A stretch of DNA of 64,000 nucleotides from the NCBI GenBank assembly GCA_964460465.1, contig CAYWSB010000001.1, positions 1-64,000 of the forward strand. Reading direction: 5' to 3'. The stretch comes from SLRI01 sp964460465. GTDB lineage: Bacteria; Pseudomonadota; Alphaproteobacteria; Geminicoccales; Geminicoccaceae. Shown here piece after piece: positions 45,601-53,595 of the stretch. A program made the translations under genes and the position numbers. Position 1 is the first letter of the stretch. Each line of letters starts with the position of its first letter. A model generated the notes under the pieces. It was not told the DNA's origin and made no database searches. It was given only the letters and a program-made list of their open reading frames with translations.

Positions 45601-45740
45601 TGCTGACCCTTTTCCTGACGCCGGTGCTCTACGACCTGTTGGCCCGCTTCGCCCGTCCGTCCGGTGCCGTGGGCGAGCAGCTCGAGCGCGAGCTCGAGGC
45701 GATCCGCGGACGCGAAGCGCGGCCGCAGCCGGCCGAGTAG
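42633..45740 (+). CDS. RND efflux inner-membrane transporter (HAE1-type)
   Basis: 1035 residues, the usual length for AcrB/MexF-like pumps. It begins LSELCIRRPVLATVVSLLIV and has two sets of six helices with large periplasmic domains. ALILAIGLVVDDAIVMLENI in helix 4 carries the two Asp of the proton relay; the second half contains IGIVLLIGLMAKNGILIVEF with the Lys-Asn partner. It exports drugs or other amphiphiles by proton antiport. The C-terminal tail is short and acidic. No TolC-like gene follows. Confidence 0.93.
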   Translation: MTLSELCIRRPVLATVVSLLIVVFGVAAILQLPVRELPDVDRAVITVTTTYTGAAPEIIDTDVTELIEGAVAGVSGVREISSTSRRGRSQTTITFNVGRDIDQAANDVRDAVSRVRNSLPGDADEPRIVKSDSDADPVLRIGVVSDRMTPSEITDYIERFLVDRLATLDGVANVEINGQRRFAIRIWLDRRAMAARNLTVADIEGALRRNNLELPAGEVESLTRELSVRLDSRLQDVDGFRRIVVDTRDGYPIRLGDVARVELGSEDESTFVRSDGRTSVGISVLRQSQSNIIQISNAVRTELDALRPTLPPGMELLIGSDEAIFIRATIKEVLTALGIAVVLVVLVIFAFLLSPRATVVPAVTIPVAVIGSFSLILLLGFSINVLTLLALILAIGLVVDDAIVMLENIQRRIDEGLPPVAASVLGAKQVTFAVIATSLTLIAVFVPLSFMEGAVGRLFVEFGLVLAATVVISTFVALTLCPALCSRLLRPRASGPGDAGRLGRAVMNGYRRLLAGVLAAPLPVIVVAVLLAGTSFWLYRILPQELAPAEDRGVFFVPVVGPQGATVAYTDEHVALIEAALRPLLESGEAERIFAIGGMGGRGNRGFVVARLAEWGERERSQGEIVRAMVPEIGGISGVRAFPVSPAGLGLRGSGSPLRLVIGGPDFASVKEWGDNILELARDNPNLENLDIDFEENQPQLTLRVDRDRADDLGIPLETIAQTLQTLLASREVTEFIDRGREYAVILQAQREDRQSPTDLANIFVRSAAGELVPLGAIVSPEEGATAPELMRFDRLPAVTITASLADGYDLGTAIRYMQALAAEALPPEARVGFAGQSREFLDASGGLFLTFALALVIVFLVLAAQFESWVHPLIIMLSVPLAVAGALFSLWGTGGGLNVYSQIGIVLLIGLMAKNGILIVEFANQLRDQGMSVREAVLEASALRLRPIAMTVVSTVLGAVPLVIATGAGAESRIAIGTVIIGGLGLASMLTLFLTPVLYDLLARFARPSGAVGEQLERELEAIRGREARPQPAE

Positions 45741-45823
45741 GCGGGCGGCGCGGCAAGAGTGGCGCTCGACCGATCCGCGGCGTAGGAGCGACGCCGGGGC
45801 CCGCGCCCTGGGGAGTGCCTCGC

Positions 45824-46420
45824 TTGAGCATCGTCTACTATCTGTCGCATCCGGAGGTGACCATCGACCCGGCCGTCGCCGTGCCTGACTGGGGCCTTTC
45901 GGCCGTGGGCCGGCTTCGGCTGCTGGCAGTGCACGGCGCCGCCTGGCTCCTGTCCTGCCGGCGCATCGTCAGCAGTGCCGAGCGCAAGGCGGTGGAGACG
46001 GCGGCGCTGATCGCCGAGGCCTCGGGTGCCGCCGTCGAGGTGCGATCGGCGATGCACGAGAACGACCGTTCGGCAACCGGCTTCCTGCCGCCGGCCGAGT
46101 TCGAGTTCATGGCCGACCGGTTCTTTGCCGAGCCCGAGCGCTCGGTGCGGGGCTGGGAGCGGGCGGTGGATGCCCAGGCGCGCATCCGGGGCGAGTTCGA
46201 CGCCGTGCTGGACGGCCACGATCCGGCCCGGCCACTGCTGCTGGTCGGCCATGGCAGGGTCGGCACGCTCCTCTACTGCGCGCTAGCGGGACGACCCATC
46301 GACCGGCGCTTCGATCAGGCCCGGGCCGGCAGCGTCATCGCCATCGACCTTCCCGGGCGGCGGCCGCGCTTCGGCTGGACGTCGATGGAGGAGGTGGCCG
46401 CGCGCCTCGCCGCCGGTTGA
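45824..46420 (+). CDS. Histidine phosphatase family protein
   Basis: 198 residues, starting at TTG after GGGGAG. The usual R-H-G motif is replaced by YYLSHPEV, where His is kept but Arg is Ser and Gly is Pro; VSSAERKAVETAAL supplies the second Arg region and LLLVGHGRVGTLLYC the second catalytic His. Other members with T-H-P-E starts are known to me as a distinct subgroup. Substrate is unknown; a phosphate ester in the cytoplasm is likely. It follows the RND operon after 83 bases. Confidence 0.8.
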   Translation: MSIVYYLSHPEVTIDPAVAVPDWGLSAVGRLRLLAVHGAAWLLSCRRIVSSAERKAVETAALIAEASGAAVEVRSAMHENDRSATGFLPPAEFEFMADRFFAEPERSVRGWERAVDAQARIRGEFDAVLDGHDPARPLLLVGHGRVGTLLYCALAGRPIDRRFDQARAGSVIAIDLPGRRPRFGWTSMEEVAARLAAG

Positions 46421-46568
46421 CCGGTCCCTTCCGGGCTTCCAGTGGCTCCGCTCCCGTCTTGCGATCTGCCCCTTGCGGCGACCGGCCGGGGGGCGTATCC
46501 GAACCCGCCCCGGTGCGGCACGGTTCTTCGTGCCCGGCAGTCGGCAGGGTCGAGGAACCTACCAGACG

Positions 46569-47759
46569 ATGAACGGCTCGGTCTGCGCCGACGCGGCGTC
46601 GCCGGTCGCCATGCGGCGCGACGCGGCGACCTGGCACGGCTACCTCCTGCTCGGCTTCTTCACCTACCTGCTCAACATCCAAGGCAACATCCTGCCCTAC
46701 CTCCAGGCCGAGCTGGCGCTCGGCTACGGCACCGCGGCGCTGCACGCCTCGGCCATCGCCCTGGGCATGATCCTGACCGGGCTGACGGGCGAGCGCCTGA
46801 TCGCCCGGCTCGGCCGCGGGCCGGCGCTGGCCCTGGGTGGGCTCGGCGCGGGGCTCGGTGCCGTCCTGCTCTGCCTCGCACCCGCCGCCTGGCTGAGCAT
46901 CCCGGCCTGCTTCCTCTTGGGCCTCGCCGGCAGCCTGATCCCGTCCGTGGTGCCGGCGATGCTGGCGGAGATCCACGGCCGCCACCGCGACCGGGCGCTG
47001 GCCGAGGTCGGTGCCGCCTGCTACGCCTTCGCGGTCGTGGCCCCGCTGGCCATGGGGGCGACGCTCGCCCTCGGGCTTGGCTGGCGCGGTGCGGTGCTGG
47101 CCGGGGTGGCCACGGGCGGGGCGATCCTTTTGGCCGGCCGCAGGGCGGAGGTGCCCGAGGGCTCGCCTGGCGCAGCGCACGCCCCGGCCAAGCTGCCGCT
47201 CGGCTACTGGGCCTACTGGCTCCTGCTCGCCCTCGTCGTCGCCGTCGAGTTCAGCGTGCTGCTCTGGGCGCCGGCCTATCTCGAGCGGGTGGTGGGACTG
47301 GCGCCGGCGGCGGCCGCCGGGCTGGCGGCGGTCTTCGCGGCGGCGATGCTGGTCGGCAGGCTCGCCGGCAGTGCCCTCGTCGGCCGGCTCGACCCGCGGC
47401 CACTCTACGTGGCGGCGCTGCTGGTGACGCTGGCGGGCTTCGCCCTCTACTGGCTGGCGGCCCTGCCCTGGCTCGCGGTGTTGGGGCTGGCTATCCTGGG
47501 GCTGGGCGCAGCACTGCTCTATCCGCTGACCCTCGGCTTGGCACTCGAGGCGGCGGGGCCGCTCGCTGCGGCCGCCAGCGCGCGCTTCATGCTGGCGGTC
47601 GGGCTGGCCATCCTGGTCGCTCCCTTTGCCCTGGGTGCGCTGGCCGATCGCGTTGGCCTCGCCCATGCCCATCTCGTCATCCCGGCGCTCGTCCTGGGAG
47701 CGCTGGTCGTGCTCGGCGCGGCCCGGCGGCTGGACCGCCGGCATCTGGTAGGCGACTGA
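46569..47759 (+). CDS. Major facilitator superfamily transporter
   Basis: 396 residues from the ATG at 46569, with twelve hydrophobic helices starting YLLLGFFTYLLNIQGNILPY. The loop after helix 2 (GERLIARLGRGPA) is a fair motif A and the second copy is GSALVGRLDPRPL. The substrate is unknown. Longer starts give a Gly/Arg-rich leader and are less likely; an ATG fourteen codons in is another option. It precedes the Tm-1/PEP/PTS cluster by 61 bases on the same strand and might be cotranscribed with it, so it could move that cluster's substrate. Confidence 0.82.
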   Translation: MNGSVCADAASPVAMRRDAATWHGYLLLGFFTYLLNIQGNILPYLQAELALGYGTAALHASAIALGMILTGLTGERLIARLGRGPALALGGLGAGLGAVLLCLAPAAWLSIPACFLLGLAGSLIPSVVPAMLAEIHGRHRDRALAEVGAACYAFAVVAPLAMGATLALGLGWRGAVLAGVATGGAILLAGRRAEVPEGSPGAAHAPAKLPLGYWAYWLLLALVVAVEFSVLLWAPAYLERVVGLAPAAAAGLAAVFAAAMLVGRLAGSALVGRLDPRPLYVAALLVTLAGFALYWLAALPWLAVLGLAILGLGAALLYPLTLGLALEAAGPLAAAASARFMLAVGLAILVAPFALGALADRVGLAHAHLVIPALVLGALVVLGAARRLDRRHLVGD

Positions 47760-47820
47760 GCCCTTGCGCCGGCTGCCGGCCCATGGCCATGGTCGGGGCG
47801 GCAAGAACGAGGGAGGCCCC

Positions 47821-49026
47821 ATGGCCAAGGCCTATGTCGCCGGCACGCTGGACAGCAAGCGGGCCGAGATCGCCTATGTCCGCGACTGCCTGGAGGCGGT
47901 GGGGGTCGCCACCCGGCTGGTCGATCTCGGCACGAGTGGTGCGGACGTGGCGGGTGCGGACGTGGCGGCGGCCGAGGTCGCGCGCCACCACCCGGACGGG
48001 GCCGCGGCGGTCTTCACCGGCGATCGCGGCACGGCGGTGGCCGCCATGGCCGAGGCGTTCCGGGCCTACGTGCTGACCCGGACGGATCTCGGCGGGCTCA
48101 TCGGGGCGGGGGGCTCGGGCAATACCTCGCTGGTCGCCCCGGCGATGCGCGCCCTGCCCGTGGGGCTGCCCAAGGTGCTGGTCTCGACCGTGGCCTCGGG
48201 CAACGTCGCCCCCTACGTGGGGCCGGCGGACATCACCATGGTCCATGCCGTGGCCGATGTGCAGGGCCTCAATGCCATCACCCGCAGGGTGCTGGGCAAC
48301 GCCGCGCATGCGCTGGCCGGGATGATGCGCCATCCGATTCCCCCGCCCGCCGAGGGCCCCAAGCCGGCCATCGGCCTTACCATGTTCGGCGTCACCACGG
48401 CTTGCGTGCAGGCGGTGACCAGGGCGCTGGAGGCGGAGCACGACTGCCTCGTCTTTCACGCCACGGGCACTGGCGGGCAGAGTCTCGAGAAGCTGGTCGA
48501 GAGCGGCCTCGTCAAGGCGATGCTGGACCTGACCACAACGGAGATCGCCGATCTCCTCGTGGGCGGGGTGATGCCGGCGACCGAAGGCCGGCTCGAGGCC
48601 GTGATCAAGACCGGCGTGCCGTATGTGGGCTCGGTGGGGGCGCTGGACATGGTCAATTTCGGGCCGGTCGCCACGGTCCCGGAGCGCTTCCACGACCGCC
48701 GGCTGTACATCCACAACCCCAACGTCACCCTGATGCGCACGACCCCGGAGGAGAACGCCCGGATCGCCCGCTGGCTGGCGGCCAGGCTCAACCGGATGAC
48801 CGGCCCGGTACGCTTCCTGTTGCCCGAGGGCGGGGTGTCGGCGATCGACGTCGAGGGGGCACCCTTCTTCGACCCGCGCGCCGACCAGGCGCTGTTCGAG
48901 ACGCTCGAGGCGGCGTTCGTGCCGGCGGCCAACCGTCGCCTCGTCCGGGTCCCGGCCGCGATCAACGATCCCGTCTTCGCCGCCGCCGTGGTCGCCGCCT
49001 TTCGCGACATCACCAAGGGAGCCTGA
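47821..49026 (+). CDS. Tm-1-like ATP-binding domain protein (UPF0261)
   Basis: 401 residues with GGGAGG just upstream of the ATG. The N-terminus KAYVAGTLDSKRAEIAYVRD, the nucleotide-binding IGAGGSGNTSLVAPAMRALP and PYVGPADITMVHAVADVQGL, and the C-terminal FLLPEGGVSAIDVEGAPFFD are typical of the Tm-1/UPF0261 family. The plant homologue Tm-1 binds ATP and blocks viral RNA replication; the bacterial role is unknown. It is the first gene of a five-gene unit ending with Enzyme I, and the following gene starts four bases after its stop. Confidence 0.88.
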   Translation: MAKAYVAGTLDSKRAEIAYVRDCLEAVGVATRLVDLGTSGADVAGADVAAAEVARHHPDGAAAVFTGDRGTAVAAMAEAFRAYVLTRTDLGGLIGAGGSGNTSLVAPAMRALPVGLPKVLVSTVASGNVAPYVGPADITMVHAVADVQGLNAITRRVLGNAAHALAGMMRHPIPPPAEGPKPAIGLTMFGVTTACVQAVTRALEAEHDCLVFHATGTGGQSLEKLVESGLVKAMLDLTTTEIADLLVGGVMPATEGRLEAVIKTGVPYVGSVGALDMVNFGPVATVPERFHDRRLYIHNPNVTLMRTTPEENARIARWLAARLNRMTGPVRFLLPEGGVSAIDVEGAPFFDPRADQALFETLEAAFVPAANRRLVRVPAAINDPVFAAAVVAAFRDITKGA

Positions 49027-49029
49027 GCC

Positions 49030-49875
49030 ATGCCGCGTTTCGCCCGCGAAGCCCTGATGGAGCGGTTCCGCGACATGGCGCGCCGCCGCGTGCCGATCGT
49101 CGGCGGCGGCGCCGGCACCGGCCTCTCGGCCAAGTGCGAGGAGGCGGGTGGCATCGACCTCATCGTCATCTACAATTCCGGCCGCTACCGGATGGCCGGC
49201 CGCGGCTCGCTCGCCGGGCTGCTCGCCTACGGCAACGCCAACGAGATCGTCGTCGAGATGGCGCGCGAGGTGCTGCCGGTGGTCCAGCGGACGCCGGTCC
49301 TGGCCGGGGTCAACGGCACCGATCCGTTCATGCTCCGCGACCGTTTCCTCGACGAGCTCGCCGGGCTCGGCTTCTCCGGCATCCAGAACTTCCCGACCGT
49401 GGGCCTGTTCGACGGCGTCTTCCGGCAGAACCTCGAGGAGACCGGGATGGGCTACGGGCTCGAGGTCGAGCTGATCGTCGCCGCGCGGGCGCGGAACCTC
49501 CTGACCACGCCCTATGTTTTCTCGCGCGACGAGGCCGTCGCCATGGCCAAGGCCGGGGCGGACATCATCGTGCCGCACATGGGTCTGACGACGGGTGGCA
49601 CGATCGGTGCAGAGACGGCGCTGGCGCTGGCGGACTGCCCGGCGCTGATCGACGAGTGGGCCATGGCGGCGATGGACGTGAACCCCGATATCCTGGTGCT
49701 CTGCCACGGCGGGCCCATCGCCATGCCGGCGGAGGCGGCCTTTGTCCTGGCGCACACCCGGCATTGCCACGGCTTCTACGGTGCTTCATCCATGGAGCGC
49801 CTGCCCACGGAGCAGGCACTCACAGCGCAGGTGGAGGCGTTCAAGGCGATCGGCTTCGCCGACAGGGCAGGGTGA
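49030..49875 (+). CDS. Phosphoenolpyruvate hydrolase-like TIM-barrel protein
   Basis: 281 residues. The family signatures are PIVGGGAGTGLSAKCEEAGG, then YNSGRYRMAGRGSLAGLLAY, FPTVGLFDGVFRQNLEETGM, VPHMGLTTGGTIGA and the ending GFYGASSMERLPTE. The family is annotated PEP hydrolase-like, related to PEP mutase/isocitrate-lyase-like barrels; Tm-1 proteins in plants and fungi are often fused to this domain. Biochemical function is unproven. It is translated with the Tm-1-like gene, and its stop abuts the EIIA gene directly. Confidence 0.88.
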   Translation: MPRFAREALMERFRDMARRRVPIVGGGAGTGLSAKCEEAGGIDLIVIYNSGRYRMAGRGSLAGLLAYGNANEIVVEMAREVLPVVQRTPVLAGVNGTDPFMLRDRFLDELAGLGFSGIQNFPTVGLFDGVFRQNLEETGMGYGLEVELIVAARARNLLTTPYVFSRDEAVAMAKAGADIIVPHMGLTTGGTIGAETALALADCPALIDEWAMAAMDVNPDILVLCHGGPIAMPAEAAFVLAHTRHCHGFYGASSMERLPTEQALTAQVEAFKAIGFADRAG

Positions 49876-50262
49876 ATGACGGACAGGGTCGGAATTCTCA
49901 TCGTCTCCCACTCCGCCAAGGTGGCCGAGGGGACGGTGGACATGGTGCGGCAGATGGTCGGCGACGAGGTCGCCTGCGCCGGAGTCGGCGGCAACCCGGA
50001 AGGTGGGCTCGGCGTCGACGTCGCCGCCATCCTGGCCGGGATCCAGCAGGTCTGGTCGCCGGCCGGCGTCGCCGTCCTGGTCGACCTCGGCGGGGCCGAG
50101 ATGAACAGCGACATGGCAATCGAGATGCTGGATGAGGCGCGGCGGCCGCTGGTGCGGGTCTGCGCGGCACCGATCGTCGAGGGAGCGGTGATCGCCGCCA
50201 CCGAGGCTTCCGCCGGCAGCTCCCTCGACGAGGTGGTGGCGGCGGCCGAGGAGATGGGCTGA
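49876..50262 (+). CDS. dhaM: DhaM-type PTS EIIA phosphotransferase subunit
   Basis: 128 residues, a single mannose-type EIIA domain: VGILIVSHSAKVAEGTVDMV with the phosphoryl-accepting His12, then LVDLGGAEMNSDMAIEML and APIVEGAVIAAT. In DhaM this domain passes phosphate from HPr to the ADP bound on DhaL. Enterobacterial DhaM is fused to HPr and part of Enzyme I, while here these are separate genes. DhaK and DhaL are not in the window, so the acceptor is unknown. It overlaps the HPr gene by one base. Confidence 0.88.
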   Translation: MTDRVGILIVSHSAKVAEGTVDMVRQMVGDEVACAGVGGNPEGGLGVDVAAILAGIQQVWSPAGVAVLVDLGGAEMNSDMAIEMLDEARRPLVRVCAAPIVEGAVIAATEASAGSSLDEVVAAAEEMG

Positions 50263-50543
50263 TGACGGTGACGACGGCACGGCTGACCATCACCCATCCG
50301 ACCGGGCTGCACGCCCGGCCCGCGGTCAAGCTCACCAAGCTCGCCAAGACCTTCCCGGCCGAGATCCGGCTCAGGCCGCTGCCGGACGGTACGTGGATCG
50401 ACGCCAAGAGCATCGTCAAGGTGATGGCGCTGAAGCTCCGGACCGGCACCGAGATCGAGGTCGAGGCGGCGGGCGAAGCGGCCGCTGCCGCGATCGAGGC
50501 CCTGAGCGGCCTCGTCGTGCGGAACTTCGACGAGGATGGCTGA
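50262..50543 (+). CDS. ptsH: HPr family phosphocarrier protein
   Basis: 93 residues. The active site HPTGLHARPA contains His17, which receives phosphate from Enzyme I; the Ser of the regulatory site is kept in DAKSIVKVMALKL. It differs from housekeeping HPr in its extended, acidic end. It would relay phosphate to the EIIA encoded just before. Its last eight bases overlap the Enzyme I gene. Confidence 0.9.
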   Translation: MTVTTARLTITHPTGLHARPAVKLTKLAKTFPAEIRLRPLPDGTWIDAKSIVKVMALKLRTGTEIEVEAAGEAAAAAIEALSGLVVRNFDEDG

Positions 50544-52125
50544 ACGGCGCTACCCGGGCCGGATCGCGGCACCGGGCCTGGCCCGGGGTCCGCTGGTCCA
50601 CCTGCCCGAGCCGCGCGCCCCGGCTCCGATCGACGCTGCCGTTGCCGATCCGGACGGAGAGCGGGCGCGGCTGACGGCGGCCCTTGCCGCCGCGCGGTCG
50701 GCGCTCGACGCTCTCGCCGGCAGGGTGGACGACATGGCCGGGGAGATCCTCGGTTTTCAGCTCGAGATGCTGGACGATCCGGCGCTCGCCGAGACCGCCT
50801 TCGCGGCGATCGCGGCGGGCACCGCGGCGACCGCCGCCTGGCGGGCGGCACTGGACGAGCAGATCGCCGTCTTTCTCGCCGACGACGACGGCTATTTCCG
50901 GGCCCGGGCAGCGGACCTCGCCGATCTGCGCGACCGCGTGCATGCGGTGCTCGAGGGTGCCGGCGGCGAGGTCCAGGCCCTGCCCGAGGGCGCCATCCTC
51001 CACGCCCACGACCTCTCACCGTCGCGCTTCCTCGCCTTCGACTGGCCGAGGCTCGGTGGTGCGGCCCTCGTCAACGGCAGTGCCGCCGGCCATGTGGCGA
51101 TGCTCGCCCGGGCCCGTGGCGTGCCGCTCCTCGTCGGTCTCGGTGAGGTGGCGGCAGGGGCCGGCGAAGCGGTGCTGGACGCGCTGGCCGGGCAGCTCGT
51201 CGTCGCCCCCTCCCCGCGGACGGCCGCCGCCTATGCCGAGCGGCTGGACGCGGCGAGGGCGGAGGCCGCGGCGGCGGCCGCGGCGCTCGCCCGGCCGGCG
51301 GTGACCGCGAACGGCCAGGCGATCACGGTGATGGTCAATGTCGACGATCCCGATGCCGTGCCCGACGACCTCTTGCGGGCGAGCGACGGGGTCGGCCTCT
51401 TGCGCACCGAGTTCCTGTTCATGAGCCGACCTCGCCTGCCGGACGAGGCGGCGCAGCACCGGGTCTATCGGCGGCTCCTCGAGCGACTGGGTGGCCGCCC
51501 GCTGGTGCTGCGCACGCTCGACATCGGCGGCGACAAGCCGCTCGCCGGCCTCAACCTGCCGCCCGAGGCCAACCCCTTCCTGGGCCTGCGCGGTCTGCGC
51601 CTGTGCCTCGCCATGCCTGAGCTCTTCCGGCCGCAGCTCCGGGCGGCGATCAGGGCGGCGGCGGCAGGGCCGCTCTCGATCATGCTGCCAATGGTGAGCC
51701 GGGCGGCCGAGGTCGCGGCGGCGCGTGCCATCCTGGCGGCCGAGGCCGCCGACCTCAACCTGCCGGTGCCACCGCTCGGGATCATGGTCGAGACTCCGGC
51801 GGCGGCCCTGGCGCTGGACGCGATGCCGATCGATTTCGCCTCGATCGGCTCCAACGATCTGACCCAGTACGTCATGGCGGCAGCCCGCGACGGGGTGGGC
51901 CCCGTGGCCGATCTGGTCGATCCGCTCGACCCGGCGGTGCTGCGGCTGATCGGGCTCGTGGTCGAGGCAGCGGCGGCGCGCGGGTTGCCGCTCTCGCTCT
52001 GCGGCGACATGGCGTCCGACCGGGCCGGGCTCGAGGCGCTGCTGGCGCTGGGCCTCACGCGCATCTCCGTGGCCCCGGCGGCGCTGGGCCGGGTCAAGCT
52101 GTGGATCGACCGCTACAACCGCTGA
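50536..52125 (+). CDS. ptsI: Phosphoenolpyruvate-protein phosphotransferase (Enzyme I)
   Basis: 529 residues, slightly short for Enzyme I. The phosphohistidine loop is diverged: NGSAAGHVAMLARARGVPLL, with His186 in place of the common S-H-T/A-A context. The PEP-binding barrel is intact: VGLLRTEFLFM, RTLDIGGDKPL, GLRGLRLCL, IMVETPAAAL and SIGSNDLTQYVMAAAR with the late LPLSLCGDMASD. It autophosphorylates from PEP and passes phosphate to HPr. As the last gene of the cluster it completes a full EI-HPr-EIIA relay with no sugar permease. Confidence 0.9.
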   Translation: MAERRYPGRIAAPGLARGPLVHLPEPRAPAPIDAAVADPDGERARLTAALAAARSALDALAGRVDDMAGEILGFQLEMLDDPALAETAFAAIAAGTAATAAWRAALDEQIAVFLADDDGYFRARAADLADLRDRVHAVLEGAGGEVQALPEGAILHAHDLSPSRFLAFDWPRLGGAALVNGSAAGHVAMLARARGVPLLVGLGEVAAGAGEAVLDALAGQLVVAPSPRTAAAYAERLDAARAEAAAAAAALARPAVTANGQAITVMVNVDDPDAVPDDLLRASDGVGLLRTEFLFMSRPRLPDEAAQHRVYRRLLERLGGRPLVLRTLDIGGDKPLAGLNLPPEANPFLGLRGLRLCLAMPELFRPQLRAAIRAAAAGPLSIMLPMVSRAAEVAAARAILAAEAADLNLPVPPLGIMVETPAAALALDAMPIDFASIGSNDLTQYVMAAARDGVGPVADLVDPLDPAVLRLIGLVVEAAAARGLPLSLCGDMASDRAGLEALLALGLTRISVAPAALGRVKLWIDRYNR

Positions 52126-52234
52126 TTTTCGCCGGCCAGAACGGCGCTGCCACGCGACCTTGGCTGTGCCGGCCGCATTTCACTGGTAGGGTCGCGCTCA
52201 TTCGACCCAGCCGAACACAACGAGGAGACGCCTC

Positions 52235-52642
52235 ATGAAAATGTTCGACGGCATGCGGCGGGGCTTGGCCCAGCTTGCGATCGTGCTCGTGCTCGTGGCC
52301 AGCCTGCCCGTGGGCGTGGTCCAGGCCGGGCTGGTCTCGACCGACAGCGTGATCGCCGACACCTTCGGCGTCGACGAGACCCGCGCCCGGGTCGAGGCGT
52401 TCATGGCCCGCGACGAGGTCAGGGCTCAGTTCGCCGCCATGGGCGTCGATGCGCGCGAGGCCGAGCAGCGGATCGCCGCGCTGAGCGACGCCGAGATCGA
52501 GCGGATCGCCGGCCAGCTCGACCAGCTCCCGGCCGGCGAGGGCATTCTGACGGCCATCGCCATCACCGCTGGCGTCATCCTGATCATCCTGATCATCACC
52601 GACATTGCCGGCATCACCAACGTCTTCACCTTCATCAAGTAG
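52235..52642 (+). CDS. PA2779 family small membrane protein
   Basis: 135 residues: an N-terminal hydrophobic segment (LAQLAIVLVLVASLPVGVVQ), a helical middle with Asp/Glu/Arg (RARVEAFMARDEVRAQFAAM, DAREAEQRIAALSDAEIERI), and a C-terminal helix (AIAITAGVILIILIITDIAG) ending NVFTFIK. This is the conserved partner of PA2778-like cysteine peptidases, which the next gene encodes. Function is unknown; a substrate or scaffold of the peptidase is possible. It has GAGGAGAC upstream of the start. Confidence 0.85.
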   Translation: MKMFDGMRRGLAQLAIVLVLVASLPVGVVQAGLVSTDSVIADTFGVDETRARVEAFMARDEVRAQFAAMGVDAREAEQRIAALSDAEIERIAGQLDQLPAGEGILTAIAITAGVILIILIITDIAGITNVFTFIK

Positions 52643-52682
52643 GCTCACGAGCCCGTTGCCCGGTCGGCTGCCGCGGGCGTCC

Positions 52683-53591
52683 ATGGGGCGCGGCCGGCGG
52701 TCCCGCCTTGCCGGTGCCTTGCTGGCGCTCGCCCTGACGGCTGCGTGCACGACTGCGCCGGGCCTGCCGCCGCCGGGCGATCCGAGCCTCGGCGCCCTGC
52801 CGGTGGCCGAGGCGGTGGCGGGGGTGCCGTTCTTCCCGCAGGACGACTACTATTGCGGGCCGGCGGCGCTCGCCATGGTGCTCGCCTGGTCGGGGCACGA
52901 GGTCACCCAGGACGACCTCGTGCCCGTGGTCTACACGCCGGGCCGGCAGGGCACGCTGCAGGCCGACATCCTCGCCGGTGCGCGCCGCTACGGCCGGCTC
53001 GCCGTCCCGGTGGGCACGGTGCCGGACCTCCTGGCCGAGCTCGCCGCCGGCCACCCGGTGCTGGTCTTCCAGAACCTCGCCTTGCCCGTCTGGCCGCAAT
53101 GGCACTATGCCGTGGCCACCGGCTACGACCTGGACGAGCGGCGGCTGCGGCTGCATTCGGGGCGCATCGCCGACGACACGACGCATCTCGCCACCTTCAC
53201 CCGGACCTGGGCCCGGGGCGGCTACTGGGCGCTGGTCGTGCTGCCGCCGGACCGCCTGCCGGCGACGGCCGGCGAGCGGGCGGTGCTCGAGGCGGCGGCG
53301 GCGCTCGAGCGGGCCGAACGCCCGGCCGAGGCGGCCACTGCCTACGCCACGATCCTGACCCGCTGGCCGGCGAGCCTGCCGGGCTGGATCGGGCTTGGCA
53401 ACGCCGCCTACGCCACCGGCGACAGGCACCGCGCCGCCGCCGCCTTCAGGAGCGCGGCCGAGCGGCATCCAGGCTCGGTGGCGGCCTGGCGCAACCTGGC
53501 CTTCGTGCTCGGCGAGCTCGGCGACGCTGCCGGTGCGGAAGAGGCCACCGCCAGGGCCGAGGCGCTGGTCGCCGCGCCGGCCGAGGGCTGA
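52683..53591 (+). CDS. PA2778 family C39-like cysteine peptidase lipoprotein with TPR tail
   Basis: 302 residues. The signal ends in a lipobox (ALLALALTAAC, Cys22), so it is lipid-anchored. The C39-like domain has PQDDYYCGPAAL with catalytic Cys58 and the His in PQWHYAVATGYD (His141); an Asn/Asp partner is probably the Asp that follows. Residues 200-295 form TPR-like helical repeats (AATAYATILTRWPASLPGWI, AAAFRSAAERHPGSVAAWRN). Together with the preceding PA2779-like gene it forms a conserved pair, likely processing something in the periplasm or outer membrane. Confidence 0.87.
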   Translation: MGRGRRSRLAGALLALALTAACTTAPGLPPPGDPSLGALPVAEAVAGVPFFPQDDYYCGPAALAMVLAWSGHEVTQDDLVPVVYTPGRQGTLQADILAGARRYGRLAVPVGTVPDLLAELAAGHPVLVFQNLALPVWPQWHYAVATGYDLDERRLRLHSGRIADDTTHLATFTRTWARGGYWALVVLPPDRLPATAGERAVLEAAAALERAERPAEAATAYATILTRWPASLPGWIGLGNAAYATGDRHRAAAAFRSAAERHPGSVAAWRNLAFVLGELGDAAGAEEATARAEALVAAPAEG

Positions 53592-53595
53592 CCGG

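Noticed and set aside
41451..45740. One long frame that would fuse 390 residues to the RND pump
   Set aside because: The upstream part is the adaptor gene read in the wrong frame; the adaptor has its own frame ending in a four-base overlap with the pump start.
49876..52125. DhaM-HPr-EI considered as a standard dihydroxyacetone kinase operon
   Set aside because: Neither DhaK nor DhaL is encoded upstream or downstream in the window; the upstream genes are Tm-1-like and PEP-hydrolase-like instead.
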